The translations under genes were made by a program, and so were the position numbers. From contig CAIYOL010000340.1 in the NCBI GenBank assembly GCA_903927855.1, forward strand, positions 1 to 6,894: a DNA stretch of 6,894 bases, written 5' to 3'. The notes below the pieces were generated by a model. The model did not search any database and had not been told where the DNA came from. It worked only from the letters and a program-made list of their open reading frames with translations. The DNA comes from an uncultured Planctomycetota bacterium (lineage in GTDB: Bacteria; Planctomycetota; Phycisphaerae; Sedimentisphaerales; Anaerobacaceae). This document shows, piece after piece, positions 5,288 through 6,894 of this stretch. Every line of letters begins with the position of its first letter. Position 1 is the first letter of the stretch.

Positions 5288-6454
5288 ATGGCAGATAACA
5301 ACAGAGTAGACCAGAAAAGACGGCTGGGAACCAGCGCAGTCAAGGCGATTTTGCTTACCCTGCCGATACTGTTATTGACAGGTCTTATGGTTACCGGTGG
5401 CCAGCCAATACCAAAAGAGGCGATTCGTTTGATTCCTCTTGCAGTTACATATCTATTTATTAACAGCATTTTCTTTTTGCTGATTTACAGCGGCAGAATC
5501 AGCAGATATCGAACAATTCTGTTTGTAACATACGCAGCTTGTTTTATCCTGACATTCACCACGAATCTCATAGAAACCAGGGGAAGTATGATATTGACGC
5601 AGGAGAATATGGTTAAAGGAGAAACGCCCTTTTGTCCCATGGTAATACCGATGGTGATAATCCCTGCGGCGCTGACAAAAACGATAATTTTCCCCGGCTC
5701 AATGGCATCCATCGGGTCTATACTGGTTGCGTGGTTAGGTGTTACGATTGCCTTAGGCCGGGGATGGTGCAGCTGGGGGTGTTTTTTCGGGGGAATGGAT
5801 GAGGGATTTTCCAAAATAGCGAGGCAACCAGTTATCAGAAACATCAACCGCAAATGGACTTATTTGTCTTTTGCAGTACTTCTGGTTATCGTCCTGACCT
5901 CGGCGGCAACTTTGTCTCCGACATACTGCGAGTGGCTGTGTCCTTTTAAGGCGGTGACGGAATTTGAGGAAATAACCTCGGCGAAAGTGGTAGTGCAGAC
6001 CGTTATTTTCTTTTCATTGTTTACAGGGCTTGTGGTTGTGATGCCGATACTGACCAAGCGGAGGACACAATGCGGTTTGTTTTGTCCGATGGGGGCGTTT
6101 CAATCTTTGACAAATAAACTCAATGTGTTCGATGTAAGAGTCGACACAAATAAGTGCACGCAATGCAATCTATGCGTGAAGAGTTGTCCGGTGTTTGCTC
6201 TGGACGAAGAGAGTGTCCGAAAGGGGAGAGCGCGTGTGACGTGCAGCAAGTGCGGCAAATGCATCGAGGTCTGTCCCCGAGGAGCAATCTCATTTCATAT
6301 TAAGGGGACAGACGTCGGGGGCAATGGAAGAACCGCTCAATTGATGTTTATTTACCCGGCGTTTCTTCTTCTTGCGATAATGGGAAGCGGAATGATTTCA
6401 GGCGCTATCTACCGTGTGCTGCTGCTGATAACTACGGGAAGCATACTCAAATAG
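5288..6454 (+). CDS. Polytopic 4Fe-4S membrane protein, NapH/NosR/CcoG-like
   Basis: A 388-residue membrane ferredoxin. Hydrophobic segments lie at about 17-36, 46-68, 76-92, 137-157, 190-208, 234-256 and 351-386. There are three CX3C pairs: GRGWCSWGC (C161, C165), CEWLCP (C214, C218) and CGLFCP (C262, C266). Two classic 4Fe-4S motifs follow: CTQCNLCVKSCP (C290, C293, C296, C300) and CSKCGKCIEVCP (C319, C322, C325, C329). NapH, NosR and CcoG/RdxA relatives carry electrons between the quinone pool or cytoplasm and exported or metal-handling partners; that is family knowledge, and the partner here is not known. Unlike full NosR, there is no N-terminal FMN-binding domain. C116 lies in PFCPMVIPM. 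A final hydrophobic stretch follows the ferredoxin domain. AAGGGAG lies 9 bases before ATG, inside the end of the CcdA-like gene, and the next gene starts 17 bases downstream. The operon suggests electron supply to an exported redox enzyme. Confidence 0.93.
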   Translation: MADNNRVDQKRRLGTSAVKAILLTLPILLLTGLMVTGGQPIPKEAIRLIPLAVTYLFINSIFFLLIYSGRISRYRTILFVTYAACFILTFTTNLIETRGSMILTQENMVKGETPFCPMVIPMVIIPAALTKTIIFPGSMASIGSILVAWLGVTIALGRGWCSWGCFFGGMDEGFSKIARQPVIRNINRKWTYLSFAVLLVIVLTSAATLSPTYCEWLCPFKAVTEFEEITSAKVVVQTVIFFSLFTGLVVVMPILTKRRTQCGLFCPMGAFQSLTNKLNVFDVRVDTNKCTQCNLCVKSCPVFALDEESVRKGRARVTCSKCGKCIEVCPRGAISFHIKGTDVGGNGRTAQLMFIYPAFLLLAIMGSGMISGAIYRVLLLITTGSILK

Positions 6455-6471
6455 AATTGATAGAGGTTTAT

Positions 6472-6894
6472 ATGAACCGATTGAGAAAATTTCTGGCTTA
6501 TGGATGGGCTTTGTTGGCTGTGCCAATCCTATTGGCGTCATTTATGGGGATGAACGGCTTGGGGAAGAAGCTGGTTGATTTTACCGGATTGAAGGTATCA
6601 CCCCTATACACGGGGGGCGAGGTGGTGCAGACTATCGGACACGAAGGATACGAAACGCTGATTTACCAACCCGTATTTAGTGGTTTGGTGCGGGAGCGAA
6701 AGAACGGATTCGTTCAAATAGGATGGAAAGCCACCGGAGACAGGCTGCCGGAGTCAATTGACGATACTATAGATTTCGACAGAGACGGGAAAAACGATTT
6801 TCGCGTCAAATTAAATACGACAACAAATCAAGGCCAACTGGAGGCCGAAACTGCCGAGGTTGTGGCATTAGGAAAGATATTAGTTCTGAAAAAC
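6472..6894 (+). CDS. Membrane-anchored exported protein, 3' end beyond window
   Basis: The frame is open from the ATG at 6472 to the window edge (141 codons, no stop), so only the N-terminal part is seen. AGAGG lies 5 bases before the ATG, and the gap to the ferredoxin gene is 17 bases, so it belongs to that operon. The first 30 residues are basic (MNRLRKF) then hydrophobic (YGWALLAVPILLASFMGM), a signal anchor or uncleaved signal peptide, since no clear cleavage site is visible. The rest is beta-rich and hydrophilic. D101-x-D103-x-D105-G106-x-x-D109 (in DFDRDGKNDF) matches the calcium loop of EF-hand/dockerin-type and thrombospondin-3-type sites. No cysteine, haem-binding CXXCH or other redox motif is seen in this part. 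I do not recognise a named family. It is likely a periplasmic partner of the ferredoxin membrane protein. Confidence 0.85.
   Translation, partial: MNRLRKFLAYGWALLAVPILLASFMGMNGLGKKLVDFTGLKVSPLYTGGEVVQTIGHEGYETLIYQPVFSGLVRERKNGFVQIGWKATGDRLPESIDDTIDFDRDGKNDFRVKLNTTTNQGQLEAETAEVVALGKILVLKN

Overview
The window holds two divergent gene blocks separated by an AT-rich, repeat-bearing intergenic region of about 630 bases. The right edge cuts a gene. No rRNA, tRNA, CRISPR array, transposase or phage gene is visible. The organism is most likely an anaerobic or facultatively anaerobic bacterium with an exported redox chain. The wording of the surE leader (a phantom ORF with repeated AACGAACCCAA-type words) and the tagtta-type spacer repeats remind me of uncultured Planctomycetota (Phycisphaerae/Sedimentisphaerales) assemblies. 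That is recollection and was not searched, so the taxonomic guess is weak.

Left block (minus strand, 3232 down to 171): surE (5'/3'-nucleotidase), then an ACT-domain protein of the UPF0237 type, then a UPF0210/DUF711 (PFL-like fold) protein, then a two-helix membrane protein with an NTF2-like soluble part. The gaps are 20, 2 and 19 bases, so this is very probably one operon. The UPF0237-UPF0210 pair is a widely conserved neighbour pair of unknown function. The ACT protein probably senses a small ligand for its partner.

Centre (3233-3865): a divergent promoter region with no convincing gene. It carries three copies of a 12-mer, a 17-base direct repeat 267 bases apart, two degenerate 7-8-base tandem arrays and a small hairpin.

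Right block (plus strand, 3866 to the edge): a Tat-exported nitroreductase of the SagB-like type, a six-helix CcdA/DsbD-like (TauE/SafE-annotated) membrane protein with membrane cysteines, a polytopic NapH/NosR/CcoG-type ferredoxin membrane protein with three CX3C pairs and two 4Fe-4S motifs, and the start of a membrane-anchored exported protein with a DxDxDGxxD calcium-loop-like motif. The last three genes are tightly packed (4- and 17-base gaps). My inference is a cell-envelope electron-transfer module: the ferredoxin membrane protein moves electrons across the membrane, the CcdA-like protein moves thiol reducing power or helps mature a redox partner, and the exported flavoprotein uses or passes on the electrons. 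The substrate cannot be told from the sequence.
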